DNA of 64,000 nt from Polytrichum commune (Eukaryota > Streptophyta > Polytrichopsida > Polytrichales > Polytrichaceae): the NCBI GenBank assembly GCA_950295325.1, contig OX485805.1:37375501-37439500 (forward strand). The letters run 5' to 3'. The stretch's first letter is position 1. Every line of letters starts with the position of its first letter. Below the pieces are notes generated by a model, which was not told the origin of the DNA, made no database searches, and was given only the letters and a program-made list of their open reading frames with translations. Position numbers and translations under genes: made by a program. Positions 1-11,736 of this stretch are shown here, in pieces.

Positions 1-1940
1 GAGAAAAACCCATTAGGGGAGGACCGGGGCCTAAGGAAGACCTTCACTGCTTGAGATAATAGGGAAAGAAATAGGACATCAGGCAAGATGAAAGGCATGC
101 AAGTGGGCGGGTAGTTGTTTCAAAACCATATAAGCCTTTTGTTTGAAAATTATTCTATGGCTCCTACAAACCTCATGGCAAATCATTGCAAATCCCCATC
201 ATAGCAAATTGCCATCTTAGTTGTTGCCGTGTATTTGTTTGCGCCACAACATTCATTTTTTTTGCCAATTATTGAATTCTTCCACCTTTTCTTTCACGAA
301 TATGATTTCTAGATTTTTTGGCATTTAACATTTGGCATTGACATTTCCCTTTGAATGGTACCCAACTTAGTTTCATGTTGAGAGATGTAGTAATATAAGA
401 TTGATGCCACAATAGATGCAAAGTATACACCATTGATAAGTCGATCTTGAATGCTTCATGAGTAGACATTGAAATCCAACTCTTCGATTCTTCGTGAATG
501 TGGTGCAATAAATATAGACACGTGGACAAATGATTCCATATATCCTCGACATCCTCAGTCAAATTTACTTCCGAACTTTTGTTTAGTGAGTGATTTCCAA
601 CAATTTGTAGGTAGGGGAAAATAATGGGCTCTTCAGTTACAACAAGAGTCTAAATTGTTCAGATCCTTTGATTGTGTGCCGCTCAAGAGAGGTTGAATAT
701 GGCGTTCTTGTGATGAGAGTACATCTTCAAAGAACAATCCATTTTGCAAAGGAAACAAACAAACCAAAAACTCATGCAATTCGCTCACTTTGAGTTGCAA
801 GCACATGATTGAGGAACCCAACATAAAAGGAGAGCTTTGGAAGTCGTGGAACCATTAAAAGAAGAGGTAAATTGTGTGTGTGAGAGAGAGAGAGAGGAGA
901 ACAAGTGTATGCAACATCAAGTGAACAACATAAGAATTAATATGAAAAATGAGGAATGGATGCATTTGGAGATCAAAATGTGGATTTAGCTAGAGACCTC
1001 GTCACAACTACACACAAAGAAACTTGCTCGTGTGACTTATGAGTTGAAATGGACAAACACAATGTTGAGGCGTAGGGCGTTCCGTTTGATGAGAGCAATG
1101 AAAGCTTTTTTTTCTCAAACTTTGCAAAGCATGATGCAAAACACACGTGACATAGTGTATTTGATGATTATTGCAATCCTTGGTGTAGGGTTCCAACTTT
1201 AAGAGCACATAAAAAAAAAAGGAGGGGGGGGGGGGTCATAGAGGGACTTGCAATCACATGTTAGGTAAGCACAACACCACTTACAAGCTAAGTAGAGGTG
1301 AATGTTCCAAATGTAGAGATCAAAGACCGAGCATGTAAACCGAGGGAGTTATGGCAAAAATAGTTGCGTGAAGGAGTCGTAGACGATGGAGCACACATAG
1401 CATACAAATGAAGTGAAGGAAGAGGAAGTACGCGAAACCAAATAAAAGAAACGGTCATGACTAGTGTTAAACGGGTATATGCAATTGAAGGGAACCCCCG
1501 GTAAGAGTAAACTATACTTTTTACTCAAAAGAGACCTCAAGATACAAGTAAATGAAAACCAAGATAACAAATCATAGTAACTTATTGGTGAATGAATAAC
1601 CAAACATGTGACTTCTAACTACACTAATACATTTGTTCTAACGCGTTCACACTAATCATCATTGATCCACATAAAATGATCATGCAATCACTTGATACCA
1701 ACCAAAGAAGATGCATAAGTGAGTCCCTTGCTCCTATAAGACAAGTCCTAAAAACCGCCCTAAACATAACTTATTTATCATTGCACGTCAATATTAATGC
1801 CACGTCAGATTAGATAAATACGGTTATATGTTCGCTGCCAAATCTCCCCATTCATTGGACGGAGCGAGCCCACCGTGTCAGCCGCTTATTATTTATTGAG
1901 GAAATATCGATCGAAACAAATAGCCCCGCACAGGGTTTCG
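1..1940. other. Gene-free stretch upstream of eIF4A copy 1
   Basis: No open frame here has a recognisable domain, and composition is AT-rich. It contains a purine-rich GA run near 880-900, an A10 run next to a G12 run (1212-1235), and nothing with clear repeat ends. Short minus-strand frames at 269-562 and 1349-1603 are low-complexity translations without splice support. The last ~80 bases (about 1860-1945) are the upstream promoter side of eIF4A copy 1 and are not shared with copy 2. Confidence 0.5.
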
Positions 1941-1941
1941 A

Positions 1942-2123
1942 CGAGCGGGCAGGAGGAAAATTATATGGGCGGGCAGCGGGCAGCGAGAGCGCAAGACCTA
2001 CACTGTTGTGGTGCCGCCGACGCCCTGGTTTCTTTCATGTTGCCGCAGCAGCAGCAACACCAGCTTTCATCGCCGCTCTTCCGTCTCCGACCTCGCTTTC
2101 TACCCTTTCCACTCCAAGCTACG
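1942..2123 (+). promoter_or_regulatory. Core promoter and 5'UTR exon of eIF4A copy 1
   Basis: The homology shared by the two eIF4A copies begins at about 1942. A TATA-like stretch (aaattatatg, about 1956-1965) lies just inside the shared block, so transcription probably starts near 1990-2000. The GC- and CT-rich leader exon ends at the donor g/gtgcgt at 2123/2124. A leader intron, 2124-2829, ends in tttgcag 11 bases before the start codon. This arrangement is seen in many plant eIF4A genes. Start-site position is inferred, not observed. Confidence 0.6.
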
Positions 2124-2829
2124 GTGCGTTTCCTTTCCTCGCCCTCCTCTCTGTCTCGCCCGCTCCATTCCCGTCATTTCGAGCCCTTGGTCGCCCGTTT
2201 CTGTGCACTATTGCGACTAGGGCTAGGGTTTCTGTGGAGGTTTTATTTTCTTCCCCTGCTTTCTCACTGGCGCGTGTCTTCGCGCCTCCTCTAGACCGGA
2301 GAAGCGTTTCGTGAATTTTTTGGAACGGTGTTATTTGCGAGGGTTCGAAGTTTGTGGATTGTCTCTGGCAGAGTTGTAGTAGCAGGCCGATCAGCAGTGG
2401 TGTTTAGTGGTTTGTGTGGACCTGTCAGTTATGTATGGATTATTGGTTCGTCTGGTTGCATGGAGGTTCCTTTGAGAGAACAGGCGTTCATGACCTAGGT
2501 GTTTTTAATGTACGATGCGTTCTCATCCATGCCTTGGAACGCTCCTTACGGGGCGCTGTTTGTGAGCAATCACCTGAGGCTCTTAGTGGGCAGGCCGTTT
2601 GTTTGATTGGGCAGAGCTGGTGTACGGTAGTAGTCTTGAAGTAGAGCACACAAAAGGTTGTGCCAGAGTATTTGGCAGTCACTTGAACTCATTGATGTCC
2701 AATATCGGTATACTTACCAGCTATGATCCCCTCGGGAGGCATGCCTAGGTCTCTTGAGGTGTAGACGCACACCACTTTTCACTTTTTAGAGTGAAACTCA
2801 TGAAAGAGGGCCTTGTTATGGTTTTGCAG
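2124..2829 (+). other. 5'UTR intron of eIF4A copy 1 (706 nt)
   Basis: GT donor at 2124 and AG acceptor at 2828-2829. The first ~290 bases are almost identical to the copy 2 intron (11917-12604, 688 nt). From about 2413 the two introns diverge sharply and share only short blocks. Small open frames inside it (such as 2414-2644) are not supported as genes. Confidence 0.75.
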
Positions 2830-2840
2830 TATTGAATAGT

Positions 2841-4940
2841 ATGGCAGGTTCTGCTCCTGAAGGTTCCCAGTTCGATGCTCGCCAATATGACGCCAAGATG
2901 GAGACCATGTGAGTATAAGTTGTTTTTCTTTCTGTTTCACAGTTCTGAGGCAATCTGTAGTTCCATCATCACCTTCCCATCAACATACAAGAAGGGTGCA
3001 TGCTAAGTACCTCCAGCGTAACAATCATACGTACAGGCTCTCTGGTTTTCTGTCGTCGTTACGGCTGTTCCTCTTGCAGTCATGCACGAACATGGTTAGT
3101 GCAGAGAGTATACTGTACGAATCTGTTATTTGTGGGATCGATTGAAGCTGATGACATTTAAATACGTTTTGTATGAACAGCTTGAGCGGTGAGGGCGATG
3201 ACTTCATTTCCACATGGGACGAGGTCCACGAGACGTTCGATGTCATGGGTCTCCATGAGAACCTTCTGAGAGGCATTTATGCTTATGGTAAGCTTTAGAT
3301 AGCGATCCCTTTGTTAAAGCCTCATTTCATTTCAATTCTGCTACAACTTCTGTGGAACTTGTGATCTGTATTGACCTGACTGCACAGAAGAGTCCTTGGA
3401 TAGACACTTCTTTAAAAAAACTGAGGGTTATCAGGAGTTTAAGCCACTCAACTGGATCGTAAATGCAACAATATATCTGTGTTTTCTAGTCTATGGAGAT
3501 CTCTCAGAGATTGAAGATATTGGAGGAGGATTTTGAACTGTGGTTGTTAACATGATTGAATGTGAAACAGGTTTTGAGAAGCCCTCTGCAATTCAACAGC
3601 GTGGTATTGTACCCTTCACAAAAGGGCTTGATGTTATTCAACAAGCACAGTCCGGTACAGGTAAAACAGCTACATTCTGCTCCGGTATCCTTCAACAACT
3701 GGATTACCAGCTCCTAGAATGCCAAGCTTTGGTTTTGGCACCAACCCGAGAGCTGGCCCAGCAGATTGAGAAGGTGATGCGCGCTCTGGGTGACTACCTC
3801 CAGGTGAAGGTACACGCTTGTGTAGGAGGTACCAGTGTGAGGGAAGACCAGAGAATTTTGCAGAGCGGTGTCCATGTTGTGGTGGGCACCCCAGGGCGTG
3901 TGTACGACATGTTGCGCAGGAATGCACTTCGTGCAGACTCCATCAAGTGCTTTGTGCTGGATGAGGCAGATGAGATGCTTTCTCGTGGATTCAAGGATCA
4001 GGTACATGATAGTACCGTATGGAATGAGGTTGTGATTGTATGTGTGGAGGGGTGGAAGGTCCATATGGGAGCAGTGTCTTCAATTTTACAGAACACGTGG
4101 CTTAGATATGGTTTGAAGCGTGGTGGCCCTAAAATCTAATATGTGGTTGTTGTGACATGTGCAGATTTATGACATTTTCCAGCTGCTTCCCCAGAAGCTC
4201 CAAGTGGGTGTGTTCTCTGCAACCATGCCCCCAGAAGCTCTTGAGATCACAAGGAAGTTCATGAACAAGCCAGTGAAAATTTTGGTGAAGAGGGATGAAT
4301 TGACCCTTGAGGGTATCAAGCAGTTCTACGTGAACGTAGACAGGGAGGAGTGGAAGTTGGATACATTGTGTGATTTGTACGAGACATTGGCCATCACACA
4401 AAGTGTGATTTTCATCAACACTCGCCGAAAGGTGGATTGGCTGACCGACAAGATGAGAGGTAAGTTGAGAGATTGTGCAGATGAGGTTTTGAGAGAGAGG
4501 TTACGAGTTGAAAGGTGTGGTGAGGTTTTGAGTTGGGTATGGAGAATTTGGTGAGGTGTAATGATTCAGTGCTGATGAGGTAGGTTTGAATGTTTGCAGC
4601 CCGTGACCACACTGTGTCTGCCACCCACGGAGACATGGACCAGAACACTCGCGATATCATCATGCGTGAGTTCCGTTCAGGGTCATCCCGTGTCCTGATC
4701 ACCACAGACCTTTTGGCGCGTGGTATCGATGTGCAGCAGGTGTCGTTGGTTATCAACTACGACCTGCCAACCCAGCCCGAGAACTACCTTCACCGTATTG
4801 GACGAAGTGGGCGTTTTGGACGTAAGGGAGTAGCCATCAACTTTGTGACAAAGGAGGACGAGCGCATGCTTCAGGATATCCAGAGGTTCTACAACACTGT
4901 GATTGAGGAGCTGCCTTCCAATGTTGCAGATCTGTTGTAA
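2841..4940 (+). CDS. eIF4A: Eukaryotic initiation factor 4A (eIF4A), copy 1
   Basis: Cytoplasmic DEAD-box ATP-dependent RNA helicase; as part of eIF4F it unwinds mRNA 5' leaders for 40S loading. Coding exons are 2841-2908, 3181-3287, 3571-4001, 4165-4459 and 4600-4940, all with GT..AG borders. They sum to 1242 nt, giving 413 residues plus TAA, the usual plant eIF4A length. Visible motifs: Q motif around Phe60-Gln67, motif I AQSGTGKT 84-91, PTREL 116-120, GG 144-145, TPGR 165-168, DEAD-type DEAD 189-192, SAT 220-222, ARGID 340-344 and HRIGRSGR 365-372. All catalytic residues are present and no frame is broken. ATG at 2841 is the first in-frame start after the leader intron acceptor and gives the typical N-terminus. 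Residue 44 is Val (Ala in copy 2). Reading through intron 3 gives 45 extra codons and then a stop, which is an intron artefact. Identification is very secure. Confidence 0.97.
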
Positions 4941-5424
4941 GGAAAGCATGGTCTGGACAGCAGCAGGATCATCATATATCCCTCAACAGGGTAGTGCTGT
5001 TGATAAAGGACTGGGATAGTCTGCTGTGTTTTTCTCCATGGCGCACTAGCCTTTCTGTTCGTATGCCCAGTAGGACATAATGTGTGGTTATTCTAGTACA
5101 CTGGAGATGGTGTTAATGAAATGATTACAGGTTATGGGCAGAACGTTGTAGGAGGCGGGAGAGTACCAAGTGAGGGGCTCTATATTGGGTTCCACTTGAG
5201 GTTTATTCTCTGGAACTAAAAGCGGTTGGAAAAGTTTGTTGTGGCAATTTTGTTGTGATACATAAGTTTTAGAATCCCATGTTTTTACACAGGCTGCTTC
5301 TAAAGTTCACTGATTTTTTTTCCGGAGTGATAATTGTAGTCTCAGCTGAGTTTCTGGTGCCAGAGTACCTAGTGCTACAAATTAGTGAAAAGATTGCTTT
5401 GTAATTCTATTAATTAGAGCAACC
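4941..5424 (+). other. 3'UTR and downstream flank of eIF4A copy 1
   Basis: This stretch follows the stop codon and stays highly similar to 14673-15155 after copy 2, with scattered differences near 4944-4978 and 5038-5052. Similarity ends at attaattagagcaa (about 5411-5424). In copy 1 a 15-base C run follows immediately at 5429-5443; copy 2 continues with unrelated sequence. No polyadenylation signal is assigned with confidence. Confidence 0.6.
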
Positions 5425-7798
5425 GAATCCCCCCCCCCCCCCCTATTTTTCTACATGTGATAATTGGAGTGTCATTTCTTTGGGCATGTGCTGGTTGTTG
5501 GCTTTTTTCTGAAGAATACTGGTCATTGCAGAATAATTGGTTTTTTATTGCAAAATCTGATCGTTTTGTTAGTACTTAACCTGTAATAACTTCTTTCAAT
5601 AATGGATGGCGAGGTAGGACTGTGTATGGAGGTCGCAATAAGATGCTTGTGAAAATATACACCTCTACTTGTTGCCTTGGCTTTTCAAATCCTGTTTTGG
5701 ACACTTACCCAGCCGTTCTATTGATTAAGTTATCCTCATCAAAAAAATTGAAAACAAAAGTAGGTTGTCGAGACAAATGATTCGAACGCTTCCTCAGTGC
5801 TCGAACAACACACTCTTTACCACCATCTCCTCAACATCGTCCAAGAAACAGGAGCCCAACGACACAAACCAAACATGTACTCATAAAAATCCTACACATC
5901 ACTCATATGCTTGTTTCTACATTTATATTGTAATCACTCAACCCTAAATCACAATAGTAGTAAAACTTGCTAGGACAAAGCAGATGCTTTGCCTTGATAT
6001 GTACTTTGAACATCCTTAAAAAATTATAGAGAACTTATTAGTATGTTCTCTATATGTGAAGGATTCCATGAACTAGGGCTATTCAAATATACATGTAGAC
6101 ATGACCTTTTGCAATAAGGTAGATGAGGCTAATGTAGATACCTCCAGCTGATGGATTTGAGCATCAGAAGCTTGAGCAGGTTAACAATTGCGAATCGGGA
6201 CCAAGAATTGGAAATATTGGACCAAATTCGGTAGGTTGAGTTCTGAGACATTTAATTCATTAGCATTCACATGTAAGAGGCACCTGTCTCATAATAAGTA
6301 AAAATTATTATAAAATTATAATCAGATCATAAAGGTATTGAAAATCGAAATTGCGAAATCACAACATTGTTCAATACAATTAGGTTTTCTCTTTCCATTC
6401 CGGACAACAACCCTACTAGGAAGAATGAAAATACCCAAATAGATGCCACATGCAGACCATGTTGGTGTAGAAGCCAATGGAAATTCTCTTAAATTGAACA
6501 GGGTCAAAACTATAAATTGAGTTGCTCGAGCTCCATGTATCATGTATTTGGAACATTGGGATTGACATGCCATTGATTATACCGCCCACGTATTAGAGTT
6601 ATCCGTAAAGTCCCTCAAAGATAGATGAAACTGTGGGTTTGATCCTTTTTTAATTAAAATATGTATTAATAGTTCGTTAACTCGTTGTGTAACAGATCCT
6701 ATTTTGAAAGTTGGGTGACATTTTTGAGATCTCTTTTTTTCATTTTAAATTTTTGTGAGAGAATTTTAGGGTTTAAAATAGGGTATGCATGCAGGGTCTG
6801 CTGCCCTAAATCCCATATTGATCTATGCAAGACTACCTTGGTCGACCCATCATGTAGGACATGCTATAAAATCGGCTTTTAATAGCCAACACCACTACTT
6901 GTGTATGGCAATTGAAGCAATTGGAAAAAAATGGGTGCCTTTTGTGGTGATTCTTATAAAATCGTAGTGTGGAACCAAACCCAAGGTTTCATGTGCTTTA
7001 CTTTATAGATGAGTCTATTGGTTCGGGTGATTAGACTCAAATTGTACCTACTAAATAATGGTGAAGACTCCTTCCACCTTGTCCCATATCCAAATCGAAG
7101 GGTCGATCCACTTGTCAATACTGTAGAGGGCACTCTATTTTGTCTTTTCTAGTGCCGGAATGTGGTTTCCGTATTGAATTTAAGAGGGTCTAAAACATGT
7201 GTAGGATTGTCATATGACAAAACTCAAGGGGGTAAATAATTATTTGTGTCCAAACAAAGAGTTCTCTGTGTAGTTAAAAAAAATGCTGACATATTTATAG
7301 GATCTACAAAATGTACCTCTAAGGCTAGATACTATTATGAACAATTTATTTCCTCTTTACTTTTCAATCATTAGCCAAACCTTGACAAATCTATGCCCTC
7401 TTAAGGGTTGCTTAAGGGTGGGTTCTTATTAAGGCCTATGGGGTCCAAAATACCCCTCATTGGACCTTACTTTCGTACTCGAGATTGGACTCAAGCTTGA
7501 AGGTTGATTTCTCAAACTAAAAGGAGTAATTTCTTGAGTTGGGACTGCCAAGATTTTGCTAAAAATTGATGCCACACTAGTGTCACTTCATATTTTCAAG
7601 CCTTGGACTCCAACCCTAGTGTAAACTTCATGGGTCTAAAATTTGGCTCTCGACCAATAAGATCACTCCATTTGGAGTTTCTTTGGTCGTGGACTCTAGT
7701 GTTTACCCACCTTAACTTAATTTGAAACTTAGACCATGCTTGTATCTCACGTAGACAACCTTGTTCAATTAATTTTTTTTATTAAAAACATTTTTATT
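5425..7798. other. Gene-free interval between eIF4A copy 1 and the RPA1-like relic
   Basis: There is no supported gene. A C15 run sits at 5429-5443. The block around 6700-6830 (agggtttaaaatagggt...tgccctaaatccc) is related to 28690-28770, so it is a dispersed repeat. The remainder is AT-rich with no domain-bearing frame. Confidence 0.45.
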
Positions 7799-10740
7799 GT
7801 CTATGCTCCTAAAGGGGAGAGACCACGAAAACGTTGCGTTTTCAGGAGTTACGTTGCTAAACAGTGAAACTATGGCGTAAATGTAAAAAGTAAAAAAATA
7901 AACTGACTAGAATTGTAGTAAAAACTCTAACTAGAAATGTAGAACTAGAACTAGTAAAAACTCTGACTAGAACTGTAGAACCGCCTCCTAAGAGCTTCAA
8001 TGCAAATCTCGTCCTTCATCTTCTTCCCCATTCTTCTTCGAGCTCCTCATTTTTACCTGAGAGCTTTTTTTGGCTTTGTTTTTCTCTACTTGTTGCTACC
8101 TTGTATGTCATCGTTCTTTTGGAGGTATCATGACGAAACGAGCTGAGCGCCCCACTGTATTGTTACAAGACATAGATAATGCTATTCGGGATGTGGTTTT
8201 TGAGTGTTTTGTACTGTCTTGTTATGGGAGCACTATATCACCATCGAAATCTCCAACTCACTAGTTTTTCCACGCAAATGTTACGGACATAGTTGGTACA
8301 ATGACTATAACCATAATTGTGAAGAGAAATTTGGTGAAAATGCACGTGAATAAACTGAAGAGGGGAAATTTTTGGCGGTTGAAGAATTTTAGTCTGAGAG
8401 GCCGGTCAGATTATGACAAGGGAGATTCGGACTGGACAATAGATATATCTACTGCCACAAAGGTCTATGAGATTCCACCATTTGATCCTCCAATTAATTT
8501 TTTTTTCCATGTATCAGATACGATCCGTTCCTTTGCACGGCGAATGCTCCAACCGTTTGTCACTTCCACGCTTGCTATTACTGTCATTGGCGTGAGAGGA
8601 GAAGTCGATCAAAAATTTGAGCTCTTAGTTGATGACGGACATGATGCTGAAGACATTCAAGTTGTAAGTACTTCCAGTATTTTATTTTGATTATTGTCAT
8701 TTTGAAAATGACCTTTATCTTTTATAATTTCAGTTTGCATATGTAGGTGAATTTTTTACCAGCTTTTCAAAGTGTTTTTCATTTACTTGCGGAACAATTT
8801 TGCAAAGGTGAACCTACCCATCTCATCATAAAAAACGTAGCATGCTCCAACAAAGGAGATGTTCGGCTTCTTACAATTGGGTCATCTATTCTGGCACCAG
8901 TTCACTCTAACACATTGAAATCCAAGCTTACCGTTGTTTTCAACACACACATAAAAAGTCAGGGTCAAGTTGTTGTTCGGAAGGTAGTGACACTATTTTA
9001 TTTGATTGGTGTTCTTCTTTCATTTATTTTTATAAATTATGTGCAAATATAAACGTGCATTTCTTGTTGGATTATTGCAGATTACGGGGTACATGACTGT
9101 GGTCAACCCATCCGCATTACTATACAAGCGGGTATGTGGTAATTGTAAGCTCGGGGATATCTATCGTCAACAATCCCTGATTTTTGATGTGTGTGCTGAA
9201 AACAACGGTAAGCTTGGATTTCAATGTGTTAGAGTGAACTGGTGCCAGAATAGATGACCCAATTGTAAGAAGCTGAACATCTCCCTTGTTGGAGCATGCT
9301 ACGTTTTTTATGATGAGATGGGTAGGTTCACCTTTGCAAAATTGTTCCGCAAGTAAATGAAAAACACTTTGAAAAGCTGGTAAAAAATTCACCTACATAT
9401 GCAAATTGAAATTATAAAAGATAAAGGTCATTTTCAAAATGACAATAATCAAAATAAAATACTGGAAGTACTTACAACTTGAATGTCTTCAGCATCATGT
9501 CCGTCATCAACTAAGAGCTCAAATTTTTGATCGACCTCTCCTCTCACGCCAATGACAGTAACAGCAAGTGTGGAAGTGACAAACGGTTGGAGCATTCGCC
9601 GTGCAAAGGAACGGATCGTATCTGATACATGGAAGAAAAGTTTAATTGGAGGATCAAATGGCGGAATCTCATAGACCTTTGCGGCAGTATATATTTCTAT
9701 TGTCCAATCCGAATCTCCCTTGTCATAATCTGACCGGCCTCTCACATTAAATTCTCCAACCGCAAAAACTTTCCCCTCTTCAGTTTATTCACGTACGTTT
9801 TCACCAAATTTCCCTTCACAATTACGGTTATAGTCATTATACCAATTGTGTCCGTAACATCTGTGTGGAAAAACTAATGAATTGGAGATTTCAATGGTGA
9901 TATAGTGCTCCCATAACAAGACAGTACAAAACACTCAAAAACCACATCCCGAATAGCATTATCTATGTCTTCCAACAATATAATGGGGCGCTTAGCTCGT
10001 TTTGTCATGATACCTCCAAAAGAACGATAGCACAAAGCCAGAGGAAAACAAAGCCAGAGAGAGCTTTACTAGGTGCCAGTAAACCCAACCTCGTCATTTA
10101 TAGTGAAAAGATCTATGTACATAGAAAATGAAACTTAAGTCTAATATTAGTAAGACTTAAGACTTCTAAAAAATCTCCTAGATACTATGGATAAAGAAGG
10201 ATAAGACTATGAGCTCATTTGGGGATATAAAAGGGAGAGCTTGGAGGAGGAGCTCTCAAGGTTCTAGTAAAAGTTTTTACTAGTTTTCAGTTACTAGTTC
10301 AAAATCTATAGTTATAGTCAAAGTTTTTATTAGTACTACAATTATACTCAGTTTATGTTTTACTTTTTACTTTTACGCCATAGTTTCATTGTTTAGCAGC
10401 GTAACTCCTGAAAACGCAACGTTTTCAGGGTCTCTCCCCTTTAGGGAGAGACAATCCAGTAATTACCATTGCAACTTTTGCAAGCTGGATGCTTCGTGCT
10501 CTTTTGTGATTCATATCAATGCTACTATTGCCGTCAAGGATACACCCTCTGTTGTTGTATTTGTGAACGCCCTTGGATTCAGGCCCTGTTACACAAGTCT
10601 GAATTTGATTTCTTTGATTTTTATGCAACCGACCGCATTGCAGCAATTGAAGCACTAGGATCCCTAGTTCCAAGAGGTGAGTTTCATTTGAGTCCTTTGG
10701 GTGAGCTTATTGGATTCAATGAATCCAATGATAATTTTGG
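7799..10740 (+). pseudogene. RPA1-like (replication protein A large subunit type) gene relic, interrupted
   Basis: RPA1 binds single-stranded DNA through tandem OB folds; plant Helitrons and other elements often carry such genes. Plus-strand pieces in order: ATG 8130 (MTKRAERP...), an in-frame TAG at 8262, then an OB-like exon to 8663 (LKRGNFWRLKNFSLRG; D-W-T-I-D strand). A GT..AG intron 8664-8746 is followed by exon 8747-8983 with a DBD-B-like IIKNVACSNKGDVRLLTIGS. A second intron, 8984-9080, precedes exon 9081 on, with the first Cys pair of a DBD-C zinc ribbon (VCGNC). The second Cys pair (YHCNFC, about 10463-10480) lies 1.28 kb away, beyond an inverted insert (9177-10450). Omitting the insert and one copy of its flanking 7-bp repeat puts both pairs in one frame. 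A later frameshift near 10570 leads into a typical RPA C-terminal-like helix (ATDRIAAIEALGSL) and a possible donor at about 10676. Family assignment comes from motif order, not a search. Confidence 0.6.
9177..10450 (-). mobile_element. Inverted copy of the 5' half of an RPA1-like element, with 7-bp target duplication
   Basis: This segment is the reverse complement of a sequence closely related to 7799-8962: terminal palindromes, leader, start codon, the same premature TAG, OB exon, intron 1 and part of exon 2. It is flanked by ACAATCC at 9170-9176 and again at 10451-10457. Intron 1 is retained (about 9392-9475 on the minus strand), so it did not come from a spliced mRNA. The leader portion (10020-10335) differs by large indels from 7920-8129, so the donor was probably another family member rather than this very copy. 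The outer end carries two nested palindromes: gtctctccc/gggagagac at 10430-10452 and cctgaaaacg/cgttttcagg at 10407-10429. Confidence 0.65.
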
Positions 10741-11300
10741 TGTGATCATAGCATCTTCTTTTGTTTGATATAGTTTACAAAAATCTGCCTTGATACATAT
10801 GTCATAGTGTGTTCTAGTGTGTTATATTGGTTGTGTATTATAATATGTTATACTATATCGCAAGTTCAAAATTGATTTGAACTTTAAATTTTACATATGT
10901 GTATTGATTTTTTCATTTTGCCCAAAAGCGACAACATCTACGATTGTGAAAACAACAATATTAACAATTGTGAAAACAACAACATATCATCGTATTTATA
11001 CCATCATATTGATACCATTGTATTTATACCATTGTATTCAATATTTTATTTTGGCATTCTTTAGTTACTCATTGCAATTTCATGTTCAATTGTTACTAGA
11101 TGTATTTTCACATTACCTAATTATTCAGTGCATTTTACATTGTCCTTTTCATCGTTGCATTTTCATTGTGCCTACTCATTTACTGCATTTTCACTTTTTC
11201 TATTACTTACTGTATTTTCACTTTTCTTGCTTACTACATTTTCATTTTTCTTATTTCCTCATTGCATTTTTGCATTCAGTAGCTGGCCACAAATACTAAG
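10741..11300. other. AT-rich, T-rich low-complexity stretch
   Basis: There is no supported gene. From about 10930 to 11280 the plus strand is pyrimidine-rich and repetitive (variants of attttcattt and accattgta). That yields a long frame of Phe/Leu/His/Tyr-rich protein (10877-11299) with no plausible domain. It may include downstream intron or exon debris of the RPA1-like gene. Confidence 0.5.
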
Positions 11301-11309
11301 GCAGAGACC

Positions 11310-11640
11310 GCGCGACTAGCCGCTTGTTTGAGTGGTACGGGGTTTGGTGTGGCTAAAACATTCGAAAGAGATTGGATTGCGTGTCCAAAATATGATGAGC
11401 ATTCCAAATTCAACAGTCAACATAATTGGGGTGACCTATATGACCATTTGATGAGGACGAGAATATTCGCTTCGATAATGAATAAGATGTTCATGTGAGC
11501 TTCAAAAACTATGAGGAAAGTGGCTTCAACCTTGATTAATATTTGCTAATAATCTCGTACTAATTGTGTGTTTCATATCATAGGAGAAATGGGCTAGTAG
11601 GAAAGAGTAACCATTTAAAACCCATCTACCATACTCTTGT
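11310..11640 (-). repeat. Dispersed repeat family P, copy 1
   Basis: Segments such as gattggattgcgtg..., aacataattgggg.gacctatatgacc and tgtgtttcatatc match 51525-52110 in the same orientation. They match 33110-33420, 35725-36080 and 45685-45940 as reverse complements. No coding capacity is apparent. At the position where other copies carry an 11-base G/C run, this copy has only GGGG (about 11428-11431). Confidence 0.6.
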
Positions 11641-11736
11641 CATGCATTTGTGCTTCATCTTATATATTTGGAAGGCCCATTTTATGATTTCAAAGAAACA
11701 AACATCCCCACATGAGGTTATTTACGGCTGTGCATG

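Noticed and set aside
1875-2314. Overlapping frames in the 5' leader of eIF4A copy 1 (and 11564-12108 for copy 2)
   Set aside because: These lie in the GC/CT-rich leader exon and leader intron; their frames cross the donor site and have no domain.
3540-4139. 199-codon plus-strand frame at eIF4A exon 3 (and its twin at 13274-13873)
   Set aside because: It begins in intron 2 and runs into intron 3. The true exon is bounded by splice sites and joins in frame with neighbouring exons.
3670-4949. Minus-strand frames opposite the eIF4A exons
   Set aside because: They are antisense shadows of conserved coding exons.
9449-9745. Minus-strand OB-like frame taken as a separate gene
   Set aside because: It is part of the inverted insert and is a partial copy of 8397-8690, with frameshifts upstream in the same arm.
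7799-10740. Calling the RPA1-like element a Helitron
   Set aside because: RPA-like genes occur in plant Helitrons and hairpins occur near Helitron 3' ends. But no Rep/helicase, no TC...CTRR ends and a 7-bp target duplication argue against it here.
10877-11299. 140-codon plus-strand frame
   Set aside because: Low-complexity Phe/Tyr/His-rich translation of a T-rich repeat; no start context or domain.
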